Part shown: piece after piece, positions 24,878-34,436 of the stretch
Position numbering within the stretch: position 1 is the stretch's first letter
Layout of the letters: each line of letters starts with the position of its first letter
Assembly: GCF_963678635.1 (NCBI RefSeq)
Contig: NC_087070.1
Span: 27,344,057 to 27,408,056 of the forward strand
Origin: Symsagittifera roscoffensis
Taxonomy: Eukaryota > Xenacoelomorpha > Acoela > Convolutidae
Reading direction: 5' to 3'
Length of the DNA: 64,000 bases
Made by a program: the position numbers and the translations under genes
Notes under the pieces: generated by a model
Seen by the model: the letters and a program-made list of their open reading frames with translations, nothing else
The model's database searches: none
What the model was told of the DNA's origin: nothing

Positions 24878-26225
24878 TTTCTCAACCTTATAGTGGGTTG
24901 CTGTCAGAGTACAGCCAGGGGTTGCAAATCTGGCTCCCAAGTATGACTACTCAAATCTTCTTGGTTTTCGAGAAATTCAGTTTTTTATGATTATTTCTTT
25001 TTTTTTTCAAAAAAATTTAGTTATAAAAAAATTAGATACAAAAAACTAACCGAGCTTGAATTTCTCAACCTTGTTGTGGGGTGCTGTCAGGGTACATTCA
25101 GGGGTTGCAAATCAGGCGTCCAAGTATGACTGCTCAAATCCTTTAATTTTTCGCGATATGGTGTTTTTATCTTTTTTTTTTAGTTTTTTTTTCTTCAAAA
25201 AACTTAGATATAAAAAAACTAACCGAACTTGAATTTCTCAACCTTATAGTGGGTTGCTGTCAGGGTAAAATCAGGGGTGGCAAATCTGGACTCTAACTAT
25301 GACTGCTCAAATCTTGTTGGTTTTCGAGATATGGCTTTTTTATAATTTTTTAATAATTTAAAAAAAAAACTTAGATATAAAAAAACTTAGATACAAAAAA
25401 CTAGAACTTAATTTTCTCAATCCTATAGTGGGGTGCTGTCAGGCTTTATTCAGGAGTTGCAAATCTGGCGTTCAATTGTGACTGCTCAAATTCTTTTGGC
25501 TTTCGAGAAATTGCGTTTTTTGTGATATTTTAGTTTTTTTCCAATTAACTTGGATATTAAAAAACTAACGGAACTTGAATTTCCCCACCCCATAGTGGGG
25601 TGCTATCAGGGTACATTCAGGGGTTGCAGATCTGGCGCCCAAGTGTGACTGCTCAAATCCATTTAATTTTCGAGAAATTGCGTTTTTTATGATTTTTTCA
25701 GTTGTTTTTTCAAAAAACTTAGATGTAAAAAAAATTAACCGAACTTCGATTTCTCAATCCCATAGTGGGTTGCTTTTATGGTACATTCAGGGGTTGCAAA
25801 TCTGGAGTTCAAGTATGGCGGCTCAATTTCTTTTTGGTTTTCGAGAAATGGCGTTTTTATGATTTTTTTTTTTTAAGTTTTTTTTTTCAAAAAACTTAGA
25901 TATAAAAAAAAAAAACTAACCGAACTTGAATTTCTCAACCTTATAGTGGGTTGCTGTCAGAGTACAGCCAGGGCTTGCAAATCTGGCGTCCAATTATGAC
26001 TACTCAAATCTTTTTGGTTTTCGAGAAATTCCGTTTTTTATGATTATTTCTTTTTTTTTTCAAAAAAATTTTTAGATATAAAAAACTTAGATACAAAAAA
26101 CTAACCGAGCTTGAATTTTTCAACCTTATTGTGGGGTGCTGTCAGGGTACAGCCAGGGGTTACAAATCTGGAGTCCAAATATGACTGCTCAAATTCTTTT
26201 GGTTTTCGAGAATTGGCGTTTTTTT
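24878..26225. repeat. Satellite block between captured copies 1 and 2
   Basis: Roughly seven to eight monomers of the same family as the main block, including the gggtaaaatcaggggtggc subtype. With the captured block it forms a ~2220-bp higher-order unit (capsid-frame stop at 24156 versus 26376). Confidence 0.9.
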
Positions 26226-26368
26226 ATGAGCCGGTAGAATAACCCGTCGTGGAAATGGTATAGCAACACGACCAATACCAGCAGCCAAAGCGCCAAATCC
26301 ACTGCCGCGTTGTCGGTAGTGTCCAGAGAAATGAGGAATGGAAGCTTGCTTTGCATAATATTGTTCCA
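26226..26368 (-). pseudogene. Polinton PX-like N-terminal fragment, copy 2
   Basis: Second copy of the small basic virion-like fragment. It starts at about 26369 (MEQYYAKQ...) and encodes the same ~48 residues before entering satellite DNA. It has no premature stop and lies immediately downstream of the copy 2 capsid-like stop. Confidence 0.5.
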
Positions 26369-26375
26369 TTGGTTT

Positions 26376-26951
26376 TCAATCAAAGCGCTTGAATTTTAGA
26401 GTCAACACAACTTTACCAGTTCCTGCAAAGGGCACTAGTATTCCAGTTTCTGTGCGCAACTGTAACGATATTGATTGAACAGATGAAGTGAATAATTTTT
26501 TGTAGTCTAAATAAGTGAAGTTTCTTCGATGATTAGGTTCAATGCTGCAGGCACTACCGTTTTTGATGCGTCTATTTGAATCAATGACGCGTAACAATTG
26601 GGCCTTTGCATCACCAACAGTTTGGTTTTGAATAATGTCAATATAGACAAAATTTAGACTTGTCCCACTTGGGAAATGAGATTCGTACAGTTCGTTTCCC
26701 TCATAAGATGCATCGAAGGAGGGTATCGTTTTGTAACCAATGTGATATTCACCGTTCTCATCAAGCTTTGCATTGTAGCCTAACAGACTGGGTATTTGGG
26801 GACTTGGGAATGAGATTTCTTCATTTGCGTTCATCCAAATGCTCATGCTATTCGTGATTTCTTGAGGACTTGCATCAAAATGAATTTTGTCTTTGAGAGA
26901 ACTTGAACTTCTCAACCTTATAGTGGGTTGCGTTCTCATCAAGCTTTGCAT
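26376..26951 (-). pseudogene. Polinton minor-capsid-like C-terminal fragment, copy 2
   Basis: 191-codon frame, the same as copy 1 except for an in-frame 12-base deletion (residues YDLS missing before SGTSLNFVY) and an S-to-T change in KKLF(S/T)SSVQ. As in copy 1, the N-terminal residues come from satellite and a partial recaptured end. It ends VVLTLKFKRFD. The frame has been kept open, but it is too short to be a whole capsid protein. Confidence 0.6.
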
Positions 26952-27085
26952 TGTAGCCTAACAGACTGGGTATTTGGGGACTTGGGAATGAGATTTCTTC
27001 ATTTGCGTTCATCCAAATGCTCATGCTATTCGTGATTTCTTGAGGACTTGCATCAAAATGAATTTTGTCTTTGAGAGAACTTGAA
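26932..27085 (-). repeat. Partial recapture of capsid fragment, copy 2b (154 bp)
   Basis: Same 154-bp right-end duplicate as at 24724-24877, with the same two junctions. The duplicate therefore existed before the ~2.2-kb unit was amplified. Confidence 0.85.
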
Positions 27086-27195
27086 TTTCTCAACCTTATA
27101 GTGGGTTGCTGTCAGGGTACAGCCAGGGGTTACAAATCTGGAGTCCAAATATGACTGCTCAAATTCTTTTGGTTTTCGAGAATTGGCGTTTTTTT
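27086..27195. repeat. Short satellite bridge between captured copies 2 and 3
   Basis: Less than one monomer (about 110 bases). It is the shortest spacer in the array and explains the ~970-bp step between copies 2 and 3. Confidence 0.8.
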
Positions 27196-27339
27196 ATGAG
27201 CCGGTAGAATAACCCGTCGTGCAAACGGTATAGCAACACGACCAATACCAGCAGCCAAAGCGCCAAATCCACTGCCGCGTTGTCGGTAGTGTCCAGAGAA
27301 ATGAGGAATGGAAGCTTGCTTTGCATAATATTGTTCCAT
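27196..27339 (-). pseudogene. Polinton PX-like N-terminal fragment, copy 3
   Basis: Third copy, start at 27339, identical to the others except P-to-A in PF(P/A)RRVILPA and one silent change. It runs into the satellite as in the other copies. Confidence 0.5.
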
Positions 27340-27345
27340 TGGTTT

Positions 27346-27897
27346 TCAATCAAAGCGCTTGAATTTTAGAGTCAACACAACTTTACCAGTTCCTGCAAAG
27401 GGCACTAGTATTCCAGTTTCTGTGCGCAACTGTAACGATATTGATTGAACAGATGAAGTGAATAATTTTTTGTAGTCTAAATAAGTGAAGTTTCTTCGAT
27501 GATTAGGTTCAATGCTGCAGGCACTACCGTTTTTGATGCGTCTATTTGAATCAATGACGCGTAACAATTGGGCCTTTGCATCACCAACAGTTTGGTTTTG
27601 AATAATGTCAATATAGACAAAAATTAGACTTGTCCCACTTGATAAGTCATATGGGAAATGAGATTCGTACAGTTCGTTTCCCTCATAAGATGCATCGAAG
27701 GAGGGTATCGTTTTGTAACCCATCTGATATTCACCGTTCTCATCAAGCTTTGCATTGTAGCCTAACAGACTGGGTATTTGGGGACTTGGGAATGAGGTTT
27801 CTTCATTTGCGTTCATCCAAATGCTCATGCTATTCGTGATTTCTTGAGGACTTGCATCAAAATGAATTTTGTCTTTGAGAGAACTTGAATTTCTCAA
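27346..27897 (-). pseudogene. Polinton minor-capsid-like C-terminal fragment, copy 3
   Basis: 183-codon frame whose first residues (MRNSSS) are read from the satellite monomer and then join capsid-like sequence at SLKDKIHFDASPQ. Compared with copy 1 it carries I/T, H/Q plus I/M, N/I and S/T replacements. Nearly all differences between copies change the amino acid, as expected for neutral drift. It ends VVLTLKFKRFD. There is no partial recaptured end after this copy. Confidence 0.6.
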
Positions 27898-28531
27898 CCT
27901 TATAGTGGGTTGCTGTCAGAGTACAGCCAGGGGTTGCAAATCTGGCGTCCAAGTGTGACTACTCAAATCTTTTTGGTTTTCGAGAAATTACGTTTTTTAT
28001 GATTATTTCTTTTTTTTTTCAAAAAAATTTAGTTATAAAAAAATTAGATACAAAAAACTAACCGAGCTTGAATTTCTCAACCTTGTTGTGGGGTGCTGTC
28101 AGGGTACATTCAGGGGTTGCAAATCAGGCGTCCAAGTATGACTGCTCAAATCCTTTAATTTTTAGCGATATGGCGTTTTTATCTTTTTTTTTTTTTAGTT
28201 TTTTTTTTTTTCAAAAAACTTAGATATAAAAAAACTAACCGAACTTGAATTTCTCAACCTTATAGTGGGTTGCTGTCAGGGTACAGCCAGGGGTTACAAA
28301 TCTGGAGTCCAAATATGACTGCTCAACTTCTTTTGGTTTTCGAGAATTGGCGTTTTTTTATGATTTTTTCATGTTTTTTTTCAAAAAAAAATTAGATGTA
28401 AAAAAGCTAGATAAAAAATCACTCAGAACTTCAATTTCTCATTTTTAGTGGGTTGCTGTCAGGGTACATTCTGGGGTCGCAAATCTGGAGTCCAGGAATG
28501 ACTGCTTAAATCCTTTTGTTTTTCTAGAATT
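27890..28531. repeat. Last satellite block of the main array
   Basis: About three to four monomers. The final one degenerates (ggtcgcaaatctggagtcc...gctTaaatcc) and homology ends at about 28531, after 'tttttctagaatttt', where the Polinton-like frame begins. Confidence 0.9.
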
Positions 28532-28880
28532 TTGGTCTGTCTGTTTTCTGAAGACTTGGTTTTGTAGCACCGGAGGTGCGATTGACGCGCTAAACGAATC
28601 GTTGAAGCATGACGACTCGTCCTCGTCGGAAGTATTGGCCTCCAGATCGGCAATATCCCCGCTATCTATATCACTGTCGTTGGTTTGTGCTGCCTGAATC
28701 AGACCGGGGTCTGGAGTTGGCCAACTGCTTTTGACCTGGTCCATCAGTTGACGAAGCGAACGATGTGGTTGTGTATTTTCAACTGCAAAACTATCCTCAG
28801 AGTAGTCATCGTCAATTTCCGGATGGTCTCAGTCAACGTTTTGGGTGTTCGCGATTTCTTCAGACACCTCATCTAGGAAA
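28532..28880 (-). pseudogene. Acidic Polinton-linked reading frame, C-terminally fused to satellite
   Basis: The minus-strand frame from about 28880 reads through a very acidic stretch (DFLDEVSEEIANTQ, EIDDDYSEDSF) with one in-frame TGA. It continues as RQLMDQVKSSWPTPDPGLIQ, DSDIDSGDIADLEANTSDED and SIAPPVLQNQVF before entering satellite. It directly follows the end of the DNA-polymerase relic on the same strand, so it is either the polymerase's acidic tail or the next Polinton gene. No family is recognised. The 3' end is lost at the satellite junction. Confidence 0.4.
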
Positions 28881-29262
28881 TCGTCACAATCCCCCGACAC
28901 TGGCTATTGACCATCTTCAAAAATGGCATCCTTTTTTCCAAATCGTCATCATCATTTGGACCCGAATTTGCAACGGCGGCGTTTTCATCACTATCGTCAA
29001 GGCCAATCGCAGTTTCACCCACGATAATTTTGTGACCATAGGGAAGAGTCTGCTTGCCATCATCGAGGATGTAGCATCTGTCATCAAAAGCTGATAACGA
29101 TGTTTTCGTCGAAGTCACAGTTTGCAGGTTGTGTGACTCGGATGCGATTCGACTGTTTTAAGTTTTGAATAACGAGCCAGAGGTCAAGGTGTCTCGATAT
29201 CGCTGTTGAGTCAACATCTTCTGAGCAGCTTTCGATACTTTTCTGCAGTCTAAATAAAATTA
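28873..29262 (-). pseudogene. Polinton family B DNA polymerase relic, extreme C-terminus
   Basis: On the minus strand the frame reads DCRKVSKAAQKMLTQQRYRD near 29255, then one stop, then TVTSTKTSLSAFDDRCYILD and DGKQTLPYGHKI. The 'K..LS.(F/Y)DDKRYIL.DGI.TL.YGH' pattern is the conserved C-terminal tail of Polinton/Maverick protein-primed polymerases. After it come acidic residues and a stop at 28873. It is separated from the rest of the polymerase by a low-complexity insertion. Confidence 0.65.
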
Positions 29263-29697
29263 AATCATTACTAACCCATTTAACGATTGTCAGTTTTGTA
29301 TGGTAAAAAAATGGAATTTTTTTGTGGCTGCTACATCAACTTGAAGTCCAGGTGCAACAAAAGGTGACGTGAAGGTCAAGTGTGACCTTGAAATGAGTCA
29401 TTGAAAAATTTCGTTGACAAAAAATCTCGCCGACAAAATTTTTTTTCAAAAAAAATTCCCGCTCAAAAAAAAGTTTTTTTTTTTTTCATAAAAAAAAAAT
29501 CACCGCCCAAATAAGATTTTTTTGAAATCAAAATAAGTTTTCGCCGAAAAAAAAAATTAAAAAAAAAGTTTCCCGCCACAAAAGTTTGAAAAAATCCCCG
29601 CCCAAAAAAAAAAGTTTTTTTTATACAAGATAAATTTTCGCCGACCAAAAAACTACCTGCTAAAAAAATTTCAAAAAAAACAATTTTTGCCAAAAAG
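29263..29697. repeat. Low-complexity A/T-tract insertion inside the polymerase relic
   Basis: About 430 bases without coding sense. From 29400 on it consists of degenerate short units alternating long A or T tracts with GC islands such as CCCGC, CACCGCC, TCGCCG and CCCCGCCC. It splits the polymerase frame between the part ending SLKPKLCSI and the part beginning DCRKVSKAA, so it is an insertion or expansion after the gene died. Confidence 0.6.
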
Positions 29698-30047
29698 TTA
29701 ATAAAATAAAAATAAAGGCAGATGAAAAAGATTACATCTGGACAAAATGGAACAAAGCTTGGGTTTGAGGGACATATACTCGGTTATCATGTCCCCTGGA
29801 AAATCACCCTTGAATTTTGAAATAACCATTTTGTTTTTTGGCTCGAAGAGAGGGTGGTTTTTTGGGTAATTTGACAGGTCAAGTTCATGCAAAATTTTTC
29901 TTTTTTAGGAAATTTCGCGGTATAAATCTTCTTTTTTGATTTCGTACAGGAGACTCTCCGTATCAGAATAGAGAAGTTGACATTCAAAATTTGTTTTCAT
30001 TATATCATAATAAAAAATACATGTGAAACTTTGCTAATTCAAGATAA
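29698..30047 (-). pseudogene. Polinton family B DNA polymerase relic, palm motif C segment
   Basis: One minus-strand frame gives FYYDIMKTNFECQLLYSDTE and then SLLYEIKKED. This is the motif C region with the YxDTxS metal-binding aspartate. A shifted frame (MHELDLSNYPKNHPLF...NKMVISKFKGDF...LKPKLCSI) supplies the post-motif-C block. Motifs A (DxxSLYP) and B (KxxxNSxYG) are absent: sequence goes straight from the Exo III region (ending about 30048) to LELAKFHMYF near 30040, a deletion of roughly 400 residues. Catalytically dead. Confidence 0.75.
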
Positions 30048-30900
30048 CTAGCTCCCACAATTAGCGGCACATCCCAGTAAATTTTTGTTGGATTCAAAGT
30101 GAAACGCTACGCAAGCAAGAAGGAGTGTATCACAGTTAAGATACAAGTTGTGATAATCCTCCAAGTTCTGACATTTGAGCTCTCCGACAACTTTTCTTGC
30201 TTGTTCCAGATCCGCTTCTGAAACTAATAATTTTCCTCCATTCAAAACATCGGACCAATGTTATAAGGGAGGCAGGTCTCTTCTGCAAAATTTTCTGTAA
30301 GATGTACGAATAAGGGTAGAAAGCTTTTTGTCGTATCAGACATCGTGGCTTTTTCGTCTCGTTTGCAAAATACTCGTTCAAAATCGACATTTTTTGCACT
30401 GGTAGATTATCAACCAATTTTAGCAAGGAAGAATTTAAGAACTTGCAGGAGTCAAGGAATCTGAGGTTCTCGGAAACTTTTGATCAGCTCTTTTCTTCCT
30501 TTTTATAGTTTTAATTAGGACTCCAATGCTTAACGATATATATTTTTTGTCGATGCTGGGTATAACACTCATTGTACTGGTTGGCTCGCATTCATGAAAT
30601 GCTAGAAAAATGTGGTGAAGATCATAGTTCTGGATGTTATGTCCAATGACTGGAGTAAAATTCACAGTTCGTCTTGCTAGGTGGCATTTTTCATGTGACC
30701 ATCCCAGAAACTTTCCAGAAAAATGACAGGTCAAGACATTTTTGGTGCTCATTGGTAAAATGTATACAGCAAATCCAACATGTTGATGTGTTTGCTTTGT
30801 TCAACAATTCCTGACTTACAAGGAAATGAGTAAATCGTCGCTTTTGATCATATATCTCTCTGCTAATTGACGCAACTGGTTGAGAAACTTTTTCATTCAT
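30048..30900 (-). pseudogene. Polinton family B DNA polymerase relic, zinc-binding and Exo II/III segments
   Basis: Minus-strand pieces in at least three frames. The first is a CxxC...H...C-type linker (TSTCWICCIHF, then LTCHFSGKFLGWSHEKCHL). Exo II follows in FTPVIGHNIQNYDLHHIF (N..YD), then KYISLS. The last is Exo III in EDYHNLYLNCDTLLLACVAF (Y...D). This order matches Polinton polymerases. It is broken by frameshifts between 30691, 30435 and 30426. A stop falls after GCAANCGS at the deletion point. Confidence 0.75.
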
Positions 30901-31499
30901 TGATCAGAGCTGTCATAGTCAAAGAAGTAGGGATGTGAGTTTCCGTGGTCAATTACAGCCAATGAGTATCCACGAGCTTGATATTTTTGTACAACTCGGG
31001 TTGATAATCGCTGATGATTATCAGGGCAAGTATGTACAGGTTTTAAAAAAGATTCAAAGTCGAAGTAAATTACAATTGGTACAAACCACAAGGCCTGAAT
31101 GTGTTTCAACTCGTATCGGTTGCTACCTTTTTCTGCTAAAGGCATGACTACTAGGGTAAAGTTCATGATCCTTACAAGACTGGATGCGTTGCTCATGAGC
31201 TTTTTCTCTCCAGCTAATGTGATAACAGTTTCTACATAAGTACTTGCATGGGCGATGTCTATATCCTTTGATTTCAGATGAATTTTTCGCAAATCGGTTA
31301 TAAGTACATAGTGATACTTTGCAGGCTCGTACAAGAGAAGTAGATCCATGTCAAATATCTGAAATTCAGTGTTGCTATCACTGTTGGGTCGTTTTGATAT
31401 ACACATAAGCAACAAGTCTCCCTTTTGGTACTGGAACACATTTACCCGCACATGGTTGAGTTGTTCCAAGTTTCCAATTGATGCGAAACTCATGGGCAA
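30897..31499 (-). pseudogene. Polinton family B DNA polymerase relic, Exo I segment
   Basis: 200-codon frame. Early residues MPMSFASIGNLEQLNHVRVN and VNVFQYQKG...LYEPAKYHYVLITDL match the region preceding the exonuclease in Polinton polymerases. Exo I is visible as VIYFDFESF near residue 148 (D and E metal ligands). It ends at a stop after HPYFFDYDSSDQ. The next segment begins immediately, overlapping by four bases, so a single mutation separates them. Confidence 0.8.
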
Positions 31500-31500
31500 A

Positions 31501-32010
31501 TCAAAAGTACCTTGGGTATGTATCAGGCTGTGTTGGCGCAGCTGCTGGTTTTAATTTTTGTTGATCAGTCAGAAGTAGGCTAATGCCATGCTTCAGATTA
31601 TAAGCACCCGTAAAGCAAAGATCGAAAAAATTATGATCGTCGTGATTTCTAATTTTTATCAAATTCTGGGATTCTCCAATTCGAAAAGGCAAGTCCTTAT
31701 AAAATGATTCATGGATTGGAGAAAACTTTGCAAGTTTAACAAAAACTTGAATTACGTGTTGCAAAACCCAACCGCTTCCATAGGATGCAAAAGTCTCCAA
31801 AACTGCTTGCATTTTTTCGACCATTTCAAAAAACTCGTCATCTTCTAATCCCAAGCTCACCAATAGTTTCATGTCGAAGTTTGCATAAATGTCAATCCGT
31901 TCTTCGGGTTCGATATTACTAGAATCGATTATTGCTCTGGGTTTTATCAAACCCAAATTAGCGCTGAACTGAACTTTTCTAGCTCCTTCTGCAACACGTT
32001 CCATTATGAG
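31501..32010 (-). pseudogene. Polinton family B DNA polymerase relic, N-terminal segment
   Basis: 167-codon frame. MERVAEGARKVQFSANLGLI followed by a helical section and GSGWVLQHVIQVFVKLAKFS then PIHESFYKDLPF is the typical N-terminal region of Polinton pols ('GSGW.l..i....v....ysP..gs.Y..LP'). The region upstream (IQKLIMERV) is still readable past the ATG, so the true protein began further 5'. It ends with a stop just before the Exo I segment. Confidence 0.75.
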
Positions 32011-32239
32011 TTTTTGAATTTGATCTTTTTGTCTCGCATAAATTGCAAAAGATCATTCGACTGATTTTCATCCGTTGGTTGGTTCCCGCCAATCAGGTAT
32101 GTCTCAAGAATACCAAAAAAAAACAGACTCACTTTTTTGAAGACTTGTGACGTTGATTTCGTCTCCATCAGCAGCACGCTTATCACAGAGGAGCATCACC
32201 AGCGGCACTTGTAAGAGCTAAGTCAGCAGAGGCAGCTCT

Positions 32240-32603
32240 CAGAACAGGTAGACCATGGGTTGCTAGTAAATGAGTTGATAAGTTTTTTGGGGAATGAAAG
32301 CCCAAATGACAATAGTCACAAACACCTCAAAGTTAACCATGAGTGTGAAGAATGTTTTTGTAAATTTGATAGCATTTGAGCTGTGAATGAGCACTCCATG
32401 CATCGATAAATAATCAGGCCTTCAACAAAATGTTTTTCACTCTCATGGCGAATGCTATTGCTCTTGTTTGCATATGTCAATGAACGAAAATTGCATTTGA
32501 GTTTTTTTTTAAATTTGTTAAGCAATTGATTACTAGAAGTAGATTCGAGCGATCTCAACTTATAATCATATACAACAGAAATTAGGAAAACATAACTGTT
32601 CAT
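32240..32603 (-). pseudogene. Decayed C2H2 zinc fingers upstream of Polinton polymerase
   Basis: Minus strand, two frames. The 95-codon frame (32603-32316) contains YRCMECSFTAQMLSNLQKH as one finger and a preceding finger-like CNFRSLTYANKSNSIRH that has lost a cysteine. Downstream, in another frame, CDYCHLGFHSPKNLSTHLLA TH gives a good C-x2-C-x12-H-x4-H finger at about 32300-32240. N-terminal zinc fingers ahead of PolB are known in some Polintons, so this was probably the 5' end of the polymerase gene or an adjacent regulator. Confidence 0.55.
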
Positions 32604-33937
32604 CTAAAAATTGTAGACAAAACGGTTTGTGTTTCGGACGCGCAATTTTGAATTTGAATTAACACTCCCGCCAAAATTCGAAATATATTCAAATTATCCG
32701 CCTTAATGTACCTGCTGAAATACTATTGGTTGTCATAGGTTGAATAACGTGAAATACTCAGACATTTTTACAAAAGATCACAATCTGAGTTACGTGATCA
32801 CGGAAATGCTCTCAAAATCGTTTTAGTTTATGAGTTTCACGTTTCAAAATGTACGTCGCGAAGTAGGGAATATTTCGAAATTTAGAATCTGAACTGAGCC
32901 TGTCTTAATATATGTACTGAGCATGTAGTCTTATATGGAATGTCTAAACAAGCTAGTACTTTGTTTGAACACCAGTTTTTTTATTTGAAATTCAATTACA
33001 GATAGATTCGTTAAGTCAATTAATTGTTGTTTGCTATCACTTTTCTATAAAGCTTCAACATTGACTAATTTGGTTGCTGAATACAATATTGCTATATAGA
33101 GGGTTCGAAAAACTCCGGATTTAAAGAAACTGTAAGACTGGAATCTATCCTAGGATATGTCATCAAAATTACATTATATTAGCAATGGTGGGTTAGTTGT
33201 TTTAAGGCGGAGTAAGGGTTTTAGTGTTTCCTCCAAAACTAATGAGAAATCTTGTCATTTTTTAAAAGACAAATTACGTGAAATTGCTTAAAGATTGTAT
33301 TTAAGGCTCTTTGCTATAGATGTTCTTCTTTTTACTACCATTTTTCCAGTAGAAACATCCCATTTTCTTTACTAATAAAAAAATAGCAATTAAAAAAATA
33401 GCTATCAAAATTTTTTCTGAACCCTTGGCTAAAAAACGCGTAGCTCGGTAAGAGCAGCTATATGAGTAGTCGGAAGCCTATATTCGGACCTTTTAACAAA
33501 AAGAAAGGAAATTGGCATAGGATGAGGCTTTTTCAAAAAGTTAAGTCTGTATCTCTTCAATGGACGGTCTGAACATAGTTGTGCGACATGAAAATGCTTC
33601 TCTCAACCAGTTAATCACTTTTGTACAGAAGTTCAAAGACTATAGATCCTCAAGTTTACGAGATAAATTTTCAGACCACTTTCCGAAAATTAAAAAATTA
33701 AGTTTTTTTTTGCTAAACGACTTGTCCAACAATCACTAACAGAGTCGTTTATTATGCTCTCCTTTTCCTGGAGCAACATGACGAGTGAAGCATTAAGAGG
33801 CAGAGAACTTTAATTAAGAAGATGTTTACACACAATAAAACCAAATGAAAGCTAGCAAATTTCACTCTCAATTTCAATTTTAAATACATACAAATTCAAA
33901 AAACGAAAGTCAAACAATATCAATCTCAGATTCAAAG
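32604..33937. other. Non-coding AT-rich stretch
   Basis: No open frame of credible composition on either strand, and no tandem repeat or terminal inverted repeat seen. Probably decayed element sequence upstream of the Polinton polymerase. Confidence 0.5.
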
Positions 33938-34198
33938 TTAAATAAGATACAATTTTTCCTGAGCTTTTTCTAGTGTTTTAAGCTTTCGCTTTTTCTTTGG
34001 CGCAAGACATAGAGAAGGAGTTAAGTTTTCCAAGTGATTACTCACTGTCGCTACAAGGGTGCGCGTTGGATTTGAACAACCTGGTTCATCAAGCCACGGT
34101 GACACTACAGGAGAAGGATCAGCTTCCGGGGTAACTAATAATGGTGACTCAATCTGCCCCATTCCCCATAAACGGTCAAAAAATTCATTTTTCTTCAA
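33938..34198 (-). CDS. Small ORF of unknown function with basic C-terminus (86 aa)
   Basis: 86 codons. It has a P/V/S-rich middle (DPSPVVSPWLDEPGCSN) and a nuclear-localisation-like basic cluster APKKKRKLKTLEKAQEK near the C-terminus. It overlaps the end of the upstream 83-codon frame by 14 bases, so the two could be one gene split by a frameshift (the upstream frame ends LEYFEEK, this one starts MKKNEFFDRL). No family is recognised. Its strand and position upstream of the Polinton polymerase fit a Polinton accessory gene, but a chance ORF is possible. Confidence 0.3.
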   Translation of the reverse strand: MKKNEFFDRLWGMGQIESPLLVTPEADPSPVVSPWLDEPGCSNPTRTLVATVSNHLENLTPSLCLAPKKKRKLKTLEKAQEKLYLI

Positions 34199-34436
34199 AG
34201 TATTCTAACTGGTTTTCACACATCGGAGTAACATGACAATCGTAATTATACAAAAAATTTACTACTGATTTTGCCAAAGTTGAATTATAAATCTGAAGAG
34301 CAAGACACTTGTCTGGATAGTTATATTTTCCAGAATTTACAAGGTAACTCAAATACATCATATTGAGTTTTTCGTCTTCCTTCGACATCTTTAAGGAAAG
34401 TTTACTGAATAAGTGTAAAAAAAATTTGATTATCAT
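34185..34436 (-). CDS. Small ORF of unknown function (83 aa)
   Basis: 83 codons. An internal start, MSKEDEKLNMMYLSYLVNSG, is more plausible than the hydrophobic first ATG. It is alpha-helical looking with several Cys and Tyr (YNYDCHVTPMCENQLEYF). It is contiguous with the frame at 33938-34198 and possibly the N-terminal half of one ~150-residue protein. Not recognised. Confidence 0.3.
   Translation of the reverse strand: MIIKFFLHLFSKLSLKMSKEDEKLNMMYLSYLVNSGKYNYPDKCLALQIYNSTLAKSVVNFLYNYDCHVTPMCENQLEYFEEK

Noticed and set aside
4093-28531. CRISPR-like array
   Set aside because: Monomers are ~175 bp, contiguous and without unique spacers, in a eukaryotic repeat context.
28685-29094. Plus-strand frames of 63 and 109 codons over the polymerase C-terminus
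   Set aside because: The minus strand carries the recognisable AFDD...YGH motif. The plus frames have no protein-like pattern.
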